Assembly (NCBI RefSeq): GCF_900115735.1
Contig: NZ_FOXO01000014.1
Location: 1 to 64,000 of the forward strand
Reading direction: 5' to 3'
Length of the DNA: 64,000 bases
Source: Butyrivibrio proteoclasticus
GTDB lineage: Bacteria > Bacillota > Clostridia > Lachnospirales > Lachnospiraceae
Positions 43,063 through 53,000 of the stretch are shown here, piece by piece. Position 1 is the first letter of the stretch; each line of letters starts with the position of its first letter. The notes beneath the pieces are model-generated. The model saw only the letters and a program-made list of their open reading frames with translations. It made no database searches and was not told the origin of the DNA. The position numbers and the translations under genes are program-made.

Positions 43063-44598
43063 ATGCCAAACTGGTTAAAAGATGCTGTTTTTTATGAGAT
43101 ATATCCTCAGACTTTTAAGGATACCAACAACGATGGTATCGGAGACATTCAGGGTATAATTGAAAAACTTGACTATGTGAAAGACCTTGGATGCAATGCT
43201 CTTTGGATCAATCCCTGCTATGATTCACCATTTAAAGATGCAGGCTATGATGTAAGAGACTACAAAAAAGTTGCTCCCCGCTATGGCACTAACGAGGATC
43301 TGTACAGATTGTTTGAGGTAGCTCACAAGAAGGGAATTCATGTTCTGCTTGATCTCGTACCTGGTCACACATCTGAAGAACATGAATGGTTCAAAGAGAG
43401 CAAAAAAGCTACTGAAAACGAATATACAAATCGCTATGTCTGGACCCACCACTGGATCCAGGGAATAGCAGGTCACCCTTATATAGGCGGAGAAGCTGAC
43501 AGAAATGGCTGCTATATGCTTAACTTTTTCAAGTGCCAGCCAGCTCTTAACTATGGCTTCCTCAACAGAACAGAGGATTGGCAACTTCCACCTGATCATC
43601 CCGACTGTATCGCCACAAGAGAAGCCATGAAAGACGTTATGCGTTTCTGGCTTGACCACGGCTGCGACGGCTTTAGAGTTGATATGGCCGATTCTCTGGT
43701 AAAAGATGATGATGAAAACAAATCCGCTACAGGCGCCGTTTGGAAAAATATAAGACAGATGCTTGATGAAGAATACCCTGAAGCTGCAATCATCTCAGAG
43801 TGGTCCAATCCACGTCAGGCTCTCAAATATGGCTTCCACGCTGACTTCTACCTTGATCATCACGGAAATGGATACAACACTCTTCTTCGCGATTATGAAA
43901 CAGAAGGCGGTGACCACAGTTTTCTTAAAAAAGACGGAAACGGTGATATCATGCGCTTTTTGCAGGACTATCTTCCAAAATATGACAGTACTAAAGAAGA
44001 TGGTTACATCAGCTTCATCACTTGCAATCACGACACACCGCGCCCACGCAGAACTCTTGATATGGACGAACTTAAGATTGCATATGCCATGTTCCTGACT
44101 CTTCCCGGCGTTCCTTTTATCTACTACGGTGATGAAATTGGAATGAGATACCTTGATGTACCAACCAAAGAAGGCGGATACACAAGAACCGGCACCAGAA
44201 CTCCAATGCAGTGGGATAACAGCAAAAATCACGGTTTCTCAAATGCAGACACTTCAAGGCTTTACTTACCGGTTGATAACGCAGATGATGCTCCTACGGT
44301 CGCTGATCAGCTTAATGACAAAAATTCTCTCTTAAATACGGTAAAAGAGCTTACTTCTCTTCGCCACAAATATGAAGACCTTCAGGCTGACGGTGATTTT
44401 GAAGTAGTATACGCAGAGCCCGAGTCATTTCCATTTGTATATAAGCGAGGAAAATTACTGGTTGCAATAAATCCTTCTGATAAAAAGGCCTATGTAAAGC
44501 TCCCATCAAAAGGCGAGTGCATATACTCAATTGGCGAAGTTGCGCTTTCTGATTATGAACTTAAGATGGCCCCACAGTCGTTTGCAGTAATAGGTTAA
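43063..44598 (+). CDS. GH13 alpha-amylase family glycosidase (intracellular)
   Basis: A 511-residue enzyme without signal peptide that acts on alpha-glucosides in the cytoplasm. GH13 regions are intact: DLVPGHTS, the nucleophile in GFRVDMAD (about 207), the acid/base in IISEWSNP (about 246) and the stabiliser in ITCNHDTPR (about 326). The N-terminal AVFYEIYPQTFKDTNNDGIGD resembles oligo-1,6-glucosidase and trehalose/sucrose enzymes, so the exact specificity is open. The start at 43063 has GGAGGGT seven bases before it. It has its own promoter with a LacI-type operator. Confidence 0.92.
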   Translation: MPNWLKDAVFYEIYPQTFKDTNNDGIGDIQGIIEKLDYVKDLGCNALWINPCYDSPFKDAGYDVRDYKKVAPRYGTNEDLYRLFEVAHKKGIHVLLDLVPGHTSEEHEWFKESKKATENEYTNRYVWTHHWIQGIAGHPYIGGEADRNGCYMLNFFKCQPALNYGFLNRTEDWQLPPDHPDCIATREAMKDVMRFWLDHGCDGFRVDMADSLVKDDDENKSATGAVWKNIRQMLDEEYPEAAIISEWSNPRQALKYGFHADFYLDHHGNGYNTLLRDYETEGGDHSFLKKDGNGDIMRFLQDYLPKYDSTKEDGYISFITCNHDTPRPRRTLDMDELKIAYAMFLTLPGVPFIYYGDEIGMRYLDVPTKEGGYTRTGTRTPMQWDNSKNHGFSNADTSRLYLPVDNADDAPTVADQLNDKNSLLNTVKELTSLRHKYEDLQADGDFEVVYAEPESFPFVYKRGKLLVAINPSDKKAYVKLPSKGECIYSIGEVALSDYELKMAPQSFAVIG

Positions 44599-44876
44599 GC
44601 TTCACTTATCTGATTCAACACCTACGTTGGAGATTAGATAGTGTGTCAGAGAAGAAAGAATATGTATACGTCATATCTTACATTTGAGATTAGTTACAGC
44701 ACATATAATAGAATTGATTATAGTTACGAATGCTTACGCTCCCCGCGTAAGCATTCTTGAATTAATAAGTTAACACGCTCGACAATTTCAATGATATAGC
44801 CGTAGGTCTTAGCACCGTCCGCTCCTTGACGGAACCTGATGGAAACGCAGGTCTATCCTTGCTCCAACTAATCGTA
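44599..44876 (+). other. intergenic stretch with a hairpin and a half-copy repeat
   Basis: No gene is seen. It holds an 11 bp perfect hairpin (GAATGCTTACG/CGTAAGCATTC, 44728-44756) that may terminate the GH13 transcript although its T-tract is weak. CCTTGACGG...CTGATGGAAACGC (44824-44848) resembles the left arm of the foldback at 49.67 kb. Confidence 0.5.
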
Positions 44877-44905
44877 TTGAACATTGTACGATAATATGTT
44901 ATATT
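44877..44905 (+). promoter_or_regulatory. promoter of the aldo/keto reductase gene
   Basis: TTGAAC (44877-44882) and TATATT (44900-44905) are 17 bases apart and lie 60 bases before the start codon. Confidence 0.6.
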
Positions 44906-44965
44906 TTACTAAATTTAATTGTTAACATTTATTCATTCAAACAATTAGTTATAGGGAGATTTCTT

Positions 44966-46147
44966 ATGGAATACAGGCAAAATAAAAAGGGCGAACCAAT
45001 TTCAATTTTAGGTTACGGCTGCATGCGTTTTACGAGCGGTCCCGGTGGAATAGACATAGCCAAGGCTGAAAAAGAGATAATAACAGCCTACAATGCCGGT
45101 GTCAATTATTATGATACCGCTTATATTTACCCCGGAAGCGAAGCAGCGCTTGGAGAAATACTTGAACGTAACCATATAAGAGAAAACGTAAATATTGCTA
45201 CAAAGCTTCCACAATATCTTGTTGGAAGCAGAAATGCCATTGATAAATACTTTAATGAAGAACTGAAAAGACTTCGTACAGATTATATCGATTACTATCT
45301 CATGCACCACATGACTGCCAGCAATCAGTGGGACAAACTGGTCGGGCTTGGTATAAAAGAGTGGATTGAGGAAAAGAAAAGTAGCGGTCAGATAAGAAAC
45401 ATCGGTTTCTCATACCATGGAAACACAGAAGATTTCATAGAAATACTCGATGCTTACGATTGGGATTTTTGTCAAATTCAGTACAACTACATGGATGAAC
45501 ACTCACAGGCAGGATTAAAGGGACTAAAACATGCCGCTGAAAAGAACATTCCGGTAGTAATCATGGAACCTCTTCGTGGAGGAAAGCTTGTAAATCTCCT
45601 TCCCCCAAAGGCAAAAGTTCTTATTGCTTCAAGCCCGCGCGGATATACTCCGGCAGAATATGGGCTTCGCTGGCTTTGGAATCAGCCTGAGGTTACGTGT
45701 GTTTTATCAGGAATGAATTCAATCCAAATGGTTCAGGAGAACTGCCGAATTGCTTCAGATGCAAAAGCAGGATCTTTCTCCAAAGATGACTTTGAAATAA
45801 TCGAAAAGGTCAAAGCTATCATCTCTGAATCAGAGCTTGTTGGTTGCACAGGTTGCAGGTACTGCATGCCATGTCCCAAAGGTGTTGATATTCCGGCATT
45901 ATTCAGGGTTTATAATATGACTGCTTTAGAGAGTAAATCCGCTGCAAGATTTGAATACGCTCAGACTGTCGGGCTTAAAAAGGAGCCGGCTTTTGCGACT
46001 CAGTGCATCGGTTGTGGTAAGTGTGAGCAGCACTGCCCTCAGAGCATTCCTATCCGGGAAAAAATAAAGGAAGCAGACAAAGTACTTCGTCCACTCCCTT
46101 ATAAAGTCGGCATCAACATTGCCAGAGCATTTATGCTAAGAAAATAA
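44966..46147 (+). CDS. aldo/keto reductase with C-terminal 4Fe-4S ferredoxin-like domain
   Basis: A 393-residue oxidoreductase: an N-terminal aldo/keto reductase barrel (ILGYGCMRF, YYDTAYIYPGSE, the KLP lysine and the HH of LMHHMT) and a C-terminal region with two cysteine clusters, CTGCRYCMPCPKG (about 295) and CIGCGKCEQHCPQ (about 348). The clusters suggest electron exchange with ferredoxin or an iron-sulfur partner. Such fusions are common in anaerobic Clostridia; the substrate is unknown. A GGGAG site precedes the ATG. It converges on the second GH13 gene. Confidence 0.93.
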   Translation: MEYRQNKKGEPISILGYGCMRFTSGPGGIDIAKAEKEIITAYNAGVNYYDTAYIYPGSEAALGEILERNHIRENVNIATKLPQYLVGSRNAIDKYFNEELKRLRTDYIDYYLMHHMTASNQWDKLVGLGIKEWIEEKKSSGQIRNIGFSYHGNTEDFIEILDAYDWDFCQIQYNYMDEHSQAGLKGLKHAAEKNIPVVIMEPLRGGKLVNLLPPKAKVLIASSPRGYTPAEYGLRWLWNQPEVTCVLSGMNSIQMVQENCRIASDAKAGSFSKDDFEIIEKVKAIISESELVGCTGCRYCMPCPKGVDIPALFRVYNMTALESKSAARFEYAQTVGLKKEPAFATQCIGCGKCEQHCPQSIPIREKIKEADKVLRPLPYKVGINIARAFMLRK

Positions 46148-46201
46148 TATTATATGGCAGTTTATACTGAAGAAAAACTAATCTTCCACATACAGAAATC
46201 A

Positions 46202-47491
46202 TCAACTGACACGTATGATTACCGGATCTCCGGGAAGACTTACATAGCCGTGCATGACTTCTATCGTACTCCCATCAATCAGGTTTTTATATCGTCCATC
46301 AGCCACATTTATAGGAATTATCCCCGGCTCTCCCTTGAAGGAAAACATGCCAATCATCTTCTTACCATTGCGGCTGTGAATAGCCTTTATTACATTTTCA
46401 TCATAGGTCTTTGTCCTGTATGTACTGTCTGCAAAAAGAGAATCCTGTTTAATCTCATATAGCTTCTTCATAAGGTGTGTCAGATCAATCTTTTCTACAG
46501 ATTCCCATTCCACGGAGTCTTTGTTAAAAAGATCGGGAAGATGTGATATTCCATACTCCTGTCCGGCATAAATAAGTGTCATGCCCTTCTGAAAATACAA
46601 AAAGGCAGTAGCATTCCTTAATACTTTTTCATTTGGGAAAAGAAATCTTGCTCTGGGCTGGTCATGATTTTCTAAAAAACGCAGCTTTATGTAATTATCC
46701 GGATATATGTACTCCTGTCTGTTGATGGCATCTGAATAATCGTGAAGTGTTCTTGTCCCTGATGCATATCCTGTAAGCTGACCATATATATCGTAGTCAT
46801 ACAAAATATCAAAAGCATCATACATTTCGCAATCGGAATGAGCCACCAATCCAAGCTCTCTCATATTCATTATAAATTGAGGATCTACGGATTCGCTCAG
46901 CCATATAGCTCCCGGATGAACCTTTTCAACCTCAGTTCTGGCTTTTTTCCAGAAATCTATCGGAACCAGCGGCGCTACATCACATCTGAAACCGTCAACT
47001 ATTTCTGCCCACATTTTAAGTGTCTCTATCTGGTAATCCCATAACCCTTTATTGGAATAATCAAGATCAATAATGTCCGACCAGTCTCCAACCCTGTTTC
47101 CAAAAGAGCCGTCACTTTTATGGAAAAACCACTCAGGGTGTTCCATAGAAAGGACGGAATCAGGAGAGGTATGATTGTAGACTACGTCTATCATGCACTT
47201 CATGCCTGCAGCATGTATTGCAGCTACTGTTTCCTTAAAGTCATCCATGGTCCCGTATTCAGGGTTTACTGCCCTATAATCACTGATGGCATAAGGCGAC
47301 CCAAGTTTCCCTTTTCTGGCTTTCTTCCCTATAGGATGAATTGGAGCAAACCAAATAATATCAACCCCAAGGTCTTTTATTCTATTAAGGCTTGGAATGA
47401 CAGCTCTAAATGTGCCTTCCTCACTGAAATTCCTTACATAAATCTGATACATCACCTGGTTTCTATGAGATTTAGATGTGCTTTTTGCCAT
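46202..47491 (-). CDS. GH13 alpha-amylase family protein
   Basis: A 429-residue intracellular GH13 enzyme. The catalytic residues are present: nucleophile in GFRCDVAP (about 171), acid/base in WLSESVDP (about 201) and stabiliser in FLENHDQPRAR (about 274). The ATG at 47491 follows AAAAGGAGC. It is shorter than the first GH13 enzyme and opens differently (VMYQIYVRNFSEEGTF), so the two are not recent duplicates. Its substrate is probably a maltodextrin or related alpha-glucan; the subfamily cannot be fixed by eye. Confidence 0.9.
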   Translation of the reverse strand: MAKSTSKSHRNQVMYQIYVRNFSEEGTFRAVIPSLNRIKDLGVDIIWFAPIHPIGKKARKGKLGSPYAISDYRAVNPEYGTMDDFKETVAAIHAAGMKCMIDVVYNHTSPDSVLSMEHPEWFFHKSDGSFGNRVGDWSDIIDLDYSNKGLWDYQIETLKMWAEIVDGFRCDVAPLVPIDFWKKARTEVEKVHPGAIWLSESVDPQFIMNMRELGLVAHSDCEMYDAFDILYDYDIYGQLTGYASGTRTLHDYSDAINRQEYIYPDNYIKLRFLENHDQPRARFLFPNEKVLRNATAFLYFQKGMTLIYAGQEYGISHLPDLFNKDSVEWESVEKIDLTHLMKKLYEIKQDSLFADSTYRTKTYDENVIKAIHSRNGKKMIGMFSFKGEPGIIPINVADGRYKNLIDGSTIEVMHGYVSLPGDPVIIRVS

Positions 47492-47732
47492 AAGCCTGCT
47501 CCTTTTCATGATTATCAGCGGTGTACGACGCTATTTTTGTTAAGCGAAGGTTACATTTGCGACTATCGTATTTGTATGAAAAAGCCAAAAACAATTCCAA
47601 TGTTTTGCATTGCTGTATGCAAAAAATATGTGACATTAGTTTAAGTACAACACCATCATATCACACTCTGAGGCGGAGTATATTCATTTGGGAACAAAAT
47701 AATAAAAATGCATGCATTCTTGTAAACGGACG

Positions 47733-47930
47733 CAGATGATGCGGAAGTTTAGACATAGTTCTGTTCACTCCGGTATTTTTCAATGTGATAAATTGGACAT
47801 AAAACGCCCACAAAAGACTTGTTTCATGCTTATTCAGAACACAAGTCTTTTGTGGGCTTATTTATATCCATTTATCATCATTTCAAAATAAATCGTTCAC
47901 AGAACTATGTCTAAACTTCCAGATCATCTG
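47733..47930. mobile_element. MITE-like 198 bp foldback element
   Basis: Terminal inverted repeats begin CAGATGAT at the left and end ATCATCTG at the right and run about 34 bases with few mismatches; GGAAGTTTAGACATAGTTCT is one perfect inner part of them. At the centre GCCCACAAAAGACTTGT (47806-47822) pairs perfectly with 47841-47857 around an 18-base loop. The arms between can pair imperfectly, so the whole element folds as one long hairpin. There is no reading frame, which fits a non-autonomous element; no target-site duplication is obvious. Confidence 0.75.
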
Positions 47931-48045
47931 TTGCTCTGCTATAAAAAGTATTATCTTAGCAGTAAATAGAAAAATCCATTTTTGCCCATAGCTTTGGATA
48001 GAGCGATTTAGTATGAGCAATAGAGACTGTTAATAAAAAATAAGA

Positions 48046-48087
48046 GCCTCATTTCCTGTTTTGAATAAGTATGAAAGGAAATGAGGC
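48046..48087 (-). terminator. strong hairpin, likely orphan terminator
   Basis: GCCTCATTTCCT (48046-48057) and its exact complement (48076-48087) form a 12 bp stem. Read on the minus strand it is followed by CTCTTATTTTTTATT. No intact gene now lies upstream on that strand, so it may belong to a lost mobile gene. Confidence 0.6.
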
Positions 48088-48290
48088 GGGACTTCCTGAG
48101 AAGGCAAAAAATCAATTAACCACACCCCATTTTAAGGGTGCAGTTGGCAAAAAAGCTTACAAATAGAAACATTAAGCGATTATCATGGCGCAATTGTGAG
48201 GGTTTGAAAAAATCTCTGTAAATTAGATAATAGCATAGTTATAAGGGTCTTCCATGATAAAATCAATTATCATAAGGAGGCCTTTTTATA

Positions 48291-48566
48291 ATGGCAAACA
48301 AAAAGAAGGAAGTTTTCAGCCCCAAACCGATGACAGAAGGAAAGAAAGCAGTAATTCAAGGATTACTCGATGAGTATGATATACAGTCAGCTGAAGCTAT
48401 TCAGGCTGCATTTCCTAATACAGAACATCAGCGTTGCATAGTACACATGGTTAGAAATACCCTCAAATATGTCGCTAATAAGGATATGAAAGCTTTTGCC
48501 AGAGACCTCAAGACGATTTATACTGCCGCTGATGAAAAAGCCGCTCTTAAGCGCTTGGTCATCTAG
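48291..48566 (+). pseudogene. IS256-family transposase remnant
   Basis: A 91-residue frame with a good AAGGAGG ribosome site. Residues 1-39 look like the N-terminus of an IS256/Mutator transposase, then the sequence jumps to a middle part (AAFPNTEHQRCIVHMVRNTLKYV, about 40-62, and FARDLKTIYTAADEKAALKRL) and stops. About 150-200 residues between the two parts and the whole C-terminal part are missing, so it is an internally deleted and truncated relic. No second end of the element is recognisable. Confidence 0.85.
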
Positions 48567-48725
48567 TGCGACAGCCCCTTTCTTTATATGAGCGTAAGTT
48601 CTTGATTTCGTATGTCTTGGTTCTTGATTGGTAAGTCTTTTGCTTCGTACGCTTTGATTCCTAATTGAGTTGCGATAAGGACAAATTAGTAATAATCTTA
48701 GGTGGCTGGAAGCTTTAAAAAGCGC

Positions 48726-49443
48726 TATATGCCCAAATCAATTTCTATTGGTTGGCGATTCAAATTGGATAAATGTGATATTAACTGAGATGTGGGATAA
48801 GATCAAAAAAAATGTGACGTTTATCCTATTATGTCCTAGCGATCCTGCTGTGATGTAGGATAAAAGCGAAAGAATTATAATACTTATCCTATTCTATCCA
48901 AGCCGACTTTCTGAGACGTGGGATAAAACCTGAAATTCTATTGAAGTTATCCTACTTTTTCAGCCTTTGAGCACTACGCTTGAATGAAAAGTAGGATAAG
49001 CGCGATAAAAACCACCGATTTATCCCACATATCAGCAGAATTGTTAACAAAAAAGATAAGAGTAGTGGGATAAAAAGAGTAAAATTCAAACACTTATCCT
49101 ACGCATGAGCAAGATCCACTATCAGGATTGTTAAATTCGTAGGATAAAAAGCGCTAAAATCAAGCGTTTATCCTACATCGGTTCCTATCTCCAGATTGTC
49201 ACAGTGAAATGGGTATATAGCTATACTTTTTAAGTTACGACACCCATCGGCAAAATTCTCGGGAAGTGAAAATGGGCATATACGAGAAAAAATGGATTTG
49301 CACATCCATTGGATGATGGATTCGAGGCATAAACCATCTATAAAAGGGTGTGTAAATTTCAAAAATGCCGTATATACCCAAAATCGCAAGTCAAAAGTGT
49401 TGGCGAGTGGTGTTGTAATCTTGGAAAACAGGAAATATACCCA
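48726..49443. repeat. dispersed TGGGYATATA motifs flanking the 38 bp array
   Basis: Two plus-strand copies lie at 49210-49219 and 49273-49282, and three inverted copies at 48726-48735, 49371-49380 and 49434-49443 (the last with one mismatch). The left and right inverted copies share more context (TATATRCCCAAA, then TTGGCGA about 17-20 bases on). They bracket the array at 48792-49176. No gene is supported in this stretch. Confidence 0.55.
48792..49176. repeat. array of six 38 bp units with inverted 9 bp arms
   Basis: Each unit is GTRGGATAA, 20 variable bases, then TTATCCYAY, always exactly 38 bp: 48792-48829, 48855-48892, 48918-48955, 48991-49028, 49065-49102 and 49139-49176. The third base of the left arm alternates G, A, G, A, G, A. 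Spacers are 25, 25, 35, 36 and 36 bp and unrelated to one another. Start-to-start distances are 63, 63, 73, 74 and 74 bp, close to six and seven helical turns. It is not a CRISPR: only the arms are conserved. Confidence 0.85.
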
Positions 49444-49561
49444 AGTCTAGTTTTATTGCAGATGGTAGAGAAGTTTAAAGCAAGCTATATTCCAAGGCAA
49501 TACTTTGACGCTTAGTATGAAACATTGAAAGCTGCGTCAATGTGCCTTTAAAGTAGCCACT

Positions 49562-49651
49562 CCTACTGTTTCTGAATTCGGAAGCCGAAGCACCTTAAAT
49601 TATCCCCCTACTGTTCCTGGATTTAGAGCCTGAGGCACCTTAAACCAGCCA
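49562..49651. repeat. 45 bp imperfect tandem repeat
   Basis: Two units starting CCTACTGTT (49562 and 49607) continue with a GAAGCC/GAGCC and GCACCTTAAA pattern in register; a third half unit (GCCTTTAAAGTAGCCACT) precedes them. No frame crosses the units, so it is non-coding. Confidence 0.6.
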
Positions 49652-49666
49652 CACCGAAGGTGTTTG

Positions 49667-49791
49667 CCCTTGACGGGAGGCTGATGGAAACGCTACAATG
49701 CTGAATCCGACGGTGAGATAAAATCTACTGTTCCCATCATCCTCACCGTCGGCGAGGGATAGACGGCGTTTCCAAAGGCTAAAGTCAAGGG
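49667..49791. repeat. nested 125 bp foldback element
   Basis: Three nested perfect stems are seen: CCCTTGAC with GTCAAGGG (49667-49674, 49784-49791), GGAAACGC with GCGTTTCC (49686-49693, 49766-49773) and CCGACGGTGAG with CTCACCGTCGG (49707-49717, 49742-49752). A small ACACC-GAA-GGTGT hairpin lies just outside. The left arm recurs in part at 44.82 kb. It has no coding capacity; it could be a palindromic mobile element or a structured RNA. Confidence 0.75.
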
Positions 49792-49956
49792 TGGCGTACG
49801 GATCCAAGCAGCTTACGTTTATAGAACAAAGAGTCGCTTACGACGCTTACTCTTAGCGCATTTGCATTTATGTAACATTTTCATATCGCGCAAGTGCACT
49901 TCCTTAGCTAGGTGATTTTTTATATCAGATGAAACAATTTCCAATTAATATAAATA

Positions 49957-50002
49957 AAGAGAACTCTGGCGTAAGCATATTGCTTACACAAGAATCCTCT
50001 TT
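49957..50002 (-). terminator. terminator of the heptad-repeat lipoprotein gene
   Basis: On the minus strand a long stem (AAAGAG with CTCTTT outside, GTAAGC with GCTTAC inside, 49957-50002) is followed by ATTTATATT. It starts 31 bases after the stop of the gene at 50034. Confidence 0.7.
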
Positions 50003-50033
50003 ATAATCTTCAACTATTCTTAAATATCAATTA

Positions 50034-53000
50034 TTAAAGTGACTTGATAGCATCTGTCTTGATAATGAATTTAACGCTGCTATCGATATCTTCACTTGCA
50101 CCGCCGAACGATGTGTAATTCTCTCCGGCTTCTTTGATTGCAGTCATTCTATCTGCAAACTCTGTAAGATCTCCATCGAATGCTTCGTAAAGTTTCTTGA
50201 TACCCTCTTCATCAAGCTTTATAACACCATCAAGGAGTTCCTGGACACCATCATCAAGCTGTATAACACCATCGTTTAACTCGCCTACGCCATCATTGAG
50301 CTTGATTGCGCCATCATTTAGTTTTCCGGCACCATCGTCAAGCTGTCTTGCGCCGTCATTAAGCTGGTATGCACCGTCTTTAAGCTGATATGCACCATCT
50401 TTAAGCTGTGCCGCTCCATCATTAAGCTGAGATGCTCCATCTACAAGTTTGCCATTGTTAGAAACAAGTTCCTTTGTTCCATCATGGAGCTGTGATGCGC
50501 CACTACTAAGCTGTCCAAGGCCATCATCAAGAGTTCCTGCTCCATCATAAAGCTGATTTATACCATTTGAAAGAGCTGCACTACCATCTGCAATCTGCTT
50601 AGCAGCTGCAACTGCTTCCTGAATTTTACCAAGTGATGAAACATCAAGTCCTGATGCCTGTACTTTTGCAAGTACCTGATCAATCGCTGTATATCCTGCC
50701 TTTGTAGCACCTACAAGCTGACCATATGATGTGAATACAGGTGCGTTCTTCATAACCTGTTCTTTTATTACCGGAGTCATTATAGGAGCAAGTGCTGCCT
50801 GTCCTTCCGGAGTACTCATGATAGAACCAAGTTTGGCAAGCATCTGAGGACTGCTGATAAGTGAAGCAATTTTGGAATCATCCATTGTAGACATTATAGA
50901 TACAAGTGTATCTGCATCCATATTCGCAATGATTGCTCCAAGAGTTGTTGAATCAACGCCTGCCATAACTGTACCAAGTGTCTGAACCGGCATCTTACTG
51001 ATAAGTGCGCCAAGTGTTGTAGTATCCATACATGTCATTACTTTTCCAAGCGTAACCGGATCTAATCCTCCAACTACTTCCTGCAGCTTTTCATCATCCA
51101 TTGTCTTTATAACATCAGCAATTTCTTGAGCTTTAAGGTTAGAGATAATAGTTGCTTTATTCTCTTCCAAATACTGTTTTACAGACTGTTCTGTTGCCTG
51201 CTTTACAAGATTTTCGAAATAAGCTTTTCCTTCATCATTAGTCTTAATATATTTAATGATATCTTCATTTGTTACAACCTTGCTCTCCTCAAGCATAGCA
51301 GCAATTTCTTCATCTGTATAATACTGGCCTAGTGAATCATTTTGAAGCTCGTCTAAGCTAAGAGTAGTTGTTCCTGTAGTTAAAGTCTTCGATTCTACAA
51401 GCTGATCTTCTGTAATTGTATCTGCAGCTGTTGTATCAGCAGTCGTTGTATCTGTTGCTGCAGCTGTTGTGTCAGCAGTCGTTGTATCTGTTGCTGTTGT
51501 GTCTGAAGTCGTTGTATCTGTTGCTGCGTCTTCAGTTGTTGTATCTGTGATTATTGTGGCATTTGTTGCGTCTTGAGTTGATTTTTGAGTTTCCTCAACT
51601 TCTTCTGTTTCTTCTGTTTCTTCTGTCGCATCAATACCTTCTTCATCAATACCATTTTCAGGATTTGTTATTGTATCTGTTTCTACATCCTGCTCAAGAT
51701 TATCACCATTTGCCTGCTGTGTAACTGATGTTGTTGAAGTAGCCTGAAGTGTAGATTTTCCAGCTTCTACCATCTGTGCAAGCTGTTCTTTACTTTCAAT
51801 CTTTCCACCTGCAAGGGTATTTATGAAAGCGTAAAGCTCATCTGAACATTCTCCACCGGAAATCAGATAGTTATATGCTGCATGATACATTGCACTCTGA
51901 GTCTTAAGTCCTTCAAGCTGTGTTGATAACTCTTTTATCTTAGTCTCATCAAATCCACCAAGTTTTGCTGAAAGAAGATCACTGAACTGCTTTGAACCTG
52001 CTGCAAGAGTTGTAGCGCCTGTCTTAGCACTTGCAAGCCCATCTTTAAGCTTTGTTGAACCAGCTTTTGCTGATGAAGCTCCATCAGCAAGCTTTGCAGC
52101 ACCATCATTGATTTTGCTTGCACCATCTGTATATGCAACTATGCCATCCTTAAGGCTGCCTGTTCCATCACAGAGCTTACCGGTTCCATCATATAATGAA
52201 CCTGTTCCATCATAGAGCTTACTTGTACCATCATAGAGCTTTACTGTTCCGTCCTTAAGATCACTTGTGCCATTCTTGAGTTCTTTGGTTCCGTCGTAAA
52301 GCTCTGTAACACCATCGCGAAGCTCTGTTGTACCGTCTTTGAGTTCCTTACTGCCGTCAACAAGCTTTGTTGAACCATCGTTAAGCTCTCCCATGTCATC
52401 TTTGAGATCATCAAGCTTGTCTGAATCAGAAAGATCAGTTAAACCAAAGTCAGAAAGAATATCTGAACTTGCCATTGTGATTGTCATGCCAAGTTCGAAA
52501 TCTGTTGTATCAGCAGTTACTTCAAAATGATTTGTGAGTTTTTCATCAAGCTCGCCGTCTTCGTTAAGCTCTTCCCACTTCTCATCATCAATATCAAGAG
52601 ATTCTTTAAGACCGGGAACTGCAACACCCATTACTACGTAGTTGCCACCATCTGAAATAACCTTACCATTTGATATCTCTACGTTTGAGAACTTATCTGA
52701 ATCAAGCATCATACCTGAAACCATTGCAAATGGTGTATAAACTTCAATCTCTTTTCCATTAACTTCTACAGTCTGTTTTTCTTTATTCTCATAATCGAAA
52801 CGAATTGTAACTCTTCCGCTCTTACCAGCAAGTTCCTCAGGAGAAATCTCTTTTCCATCAAGTGTGTATGTGATCTTCATATTAACAGGAAGCTCTTTGT
52901 CTGTTGTTCCCTGATAGTAGATGTCTGCACCTGAAGCATTCCAGGTAAGTGTTCCGTCGCCGTTATCTGTGAAAGTTTCCGAACCCTTTACATTTACGAT

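Noticed and set aside
47521..47739. 72-codon plus-strand frame before the MITE-like element
   Set aside because: No ribosome site and no protein-like composition; it ends inside the inverted repeat.
48792..49176. CRISPR array
   Set aside because: Only 9 bp arms are conserved and they alternate in direction; the inner 20 bp differ in every unit, spacers vary from 25 to 36 bp, and no cas gene is present.
49168..49389. 73-codon minus-strand frame right of the array
   Set aside because: It is built from the repeat arms and TGGGYATATA motifs, and has no ribosome site.
47500..50030. Prophage, integrative element or integron cassette array
   Set aside because: No integrase, capsid, conjugation or cassette gene; the array arms do not match attC core sites (RYYYAAC/GTTRRRY).
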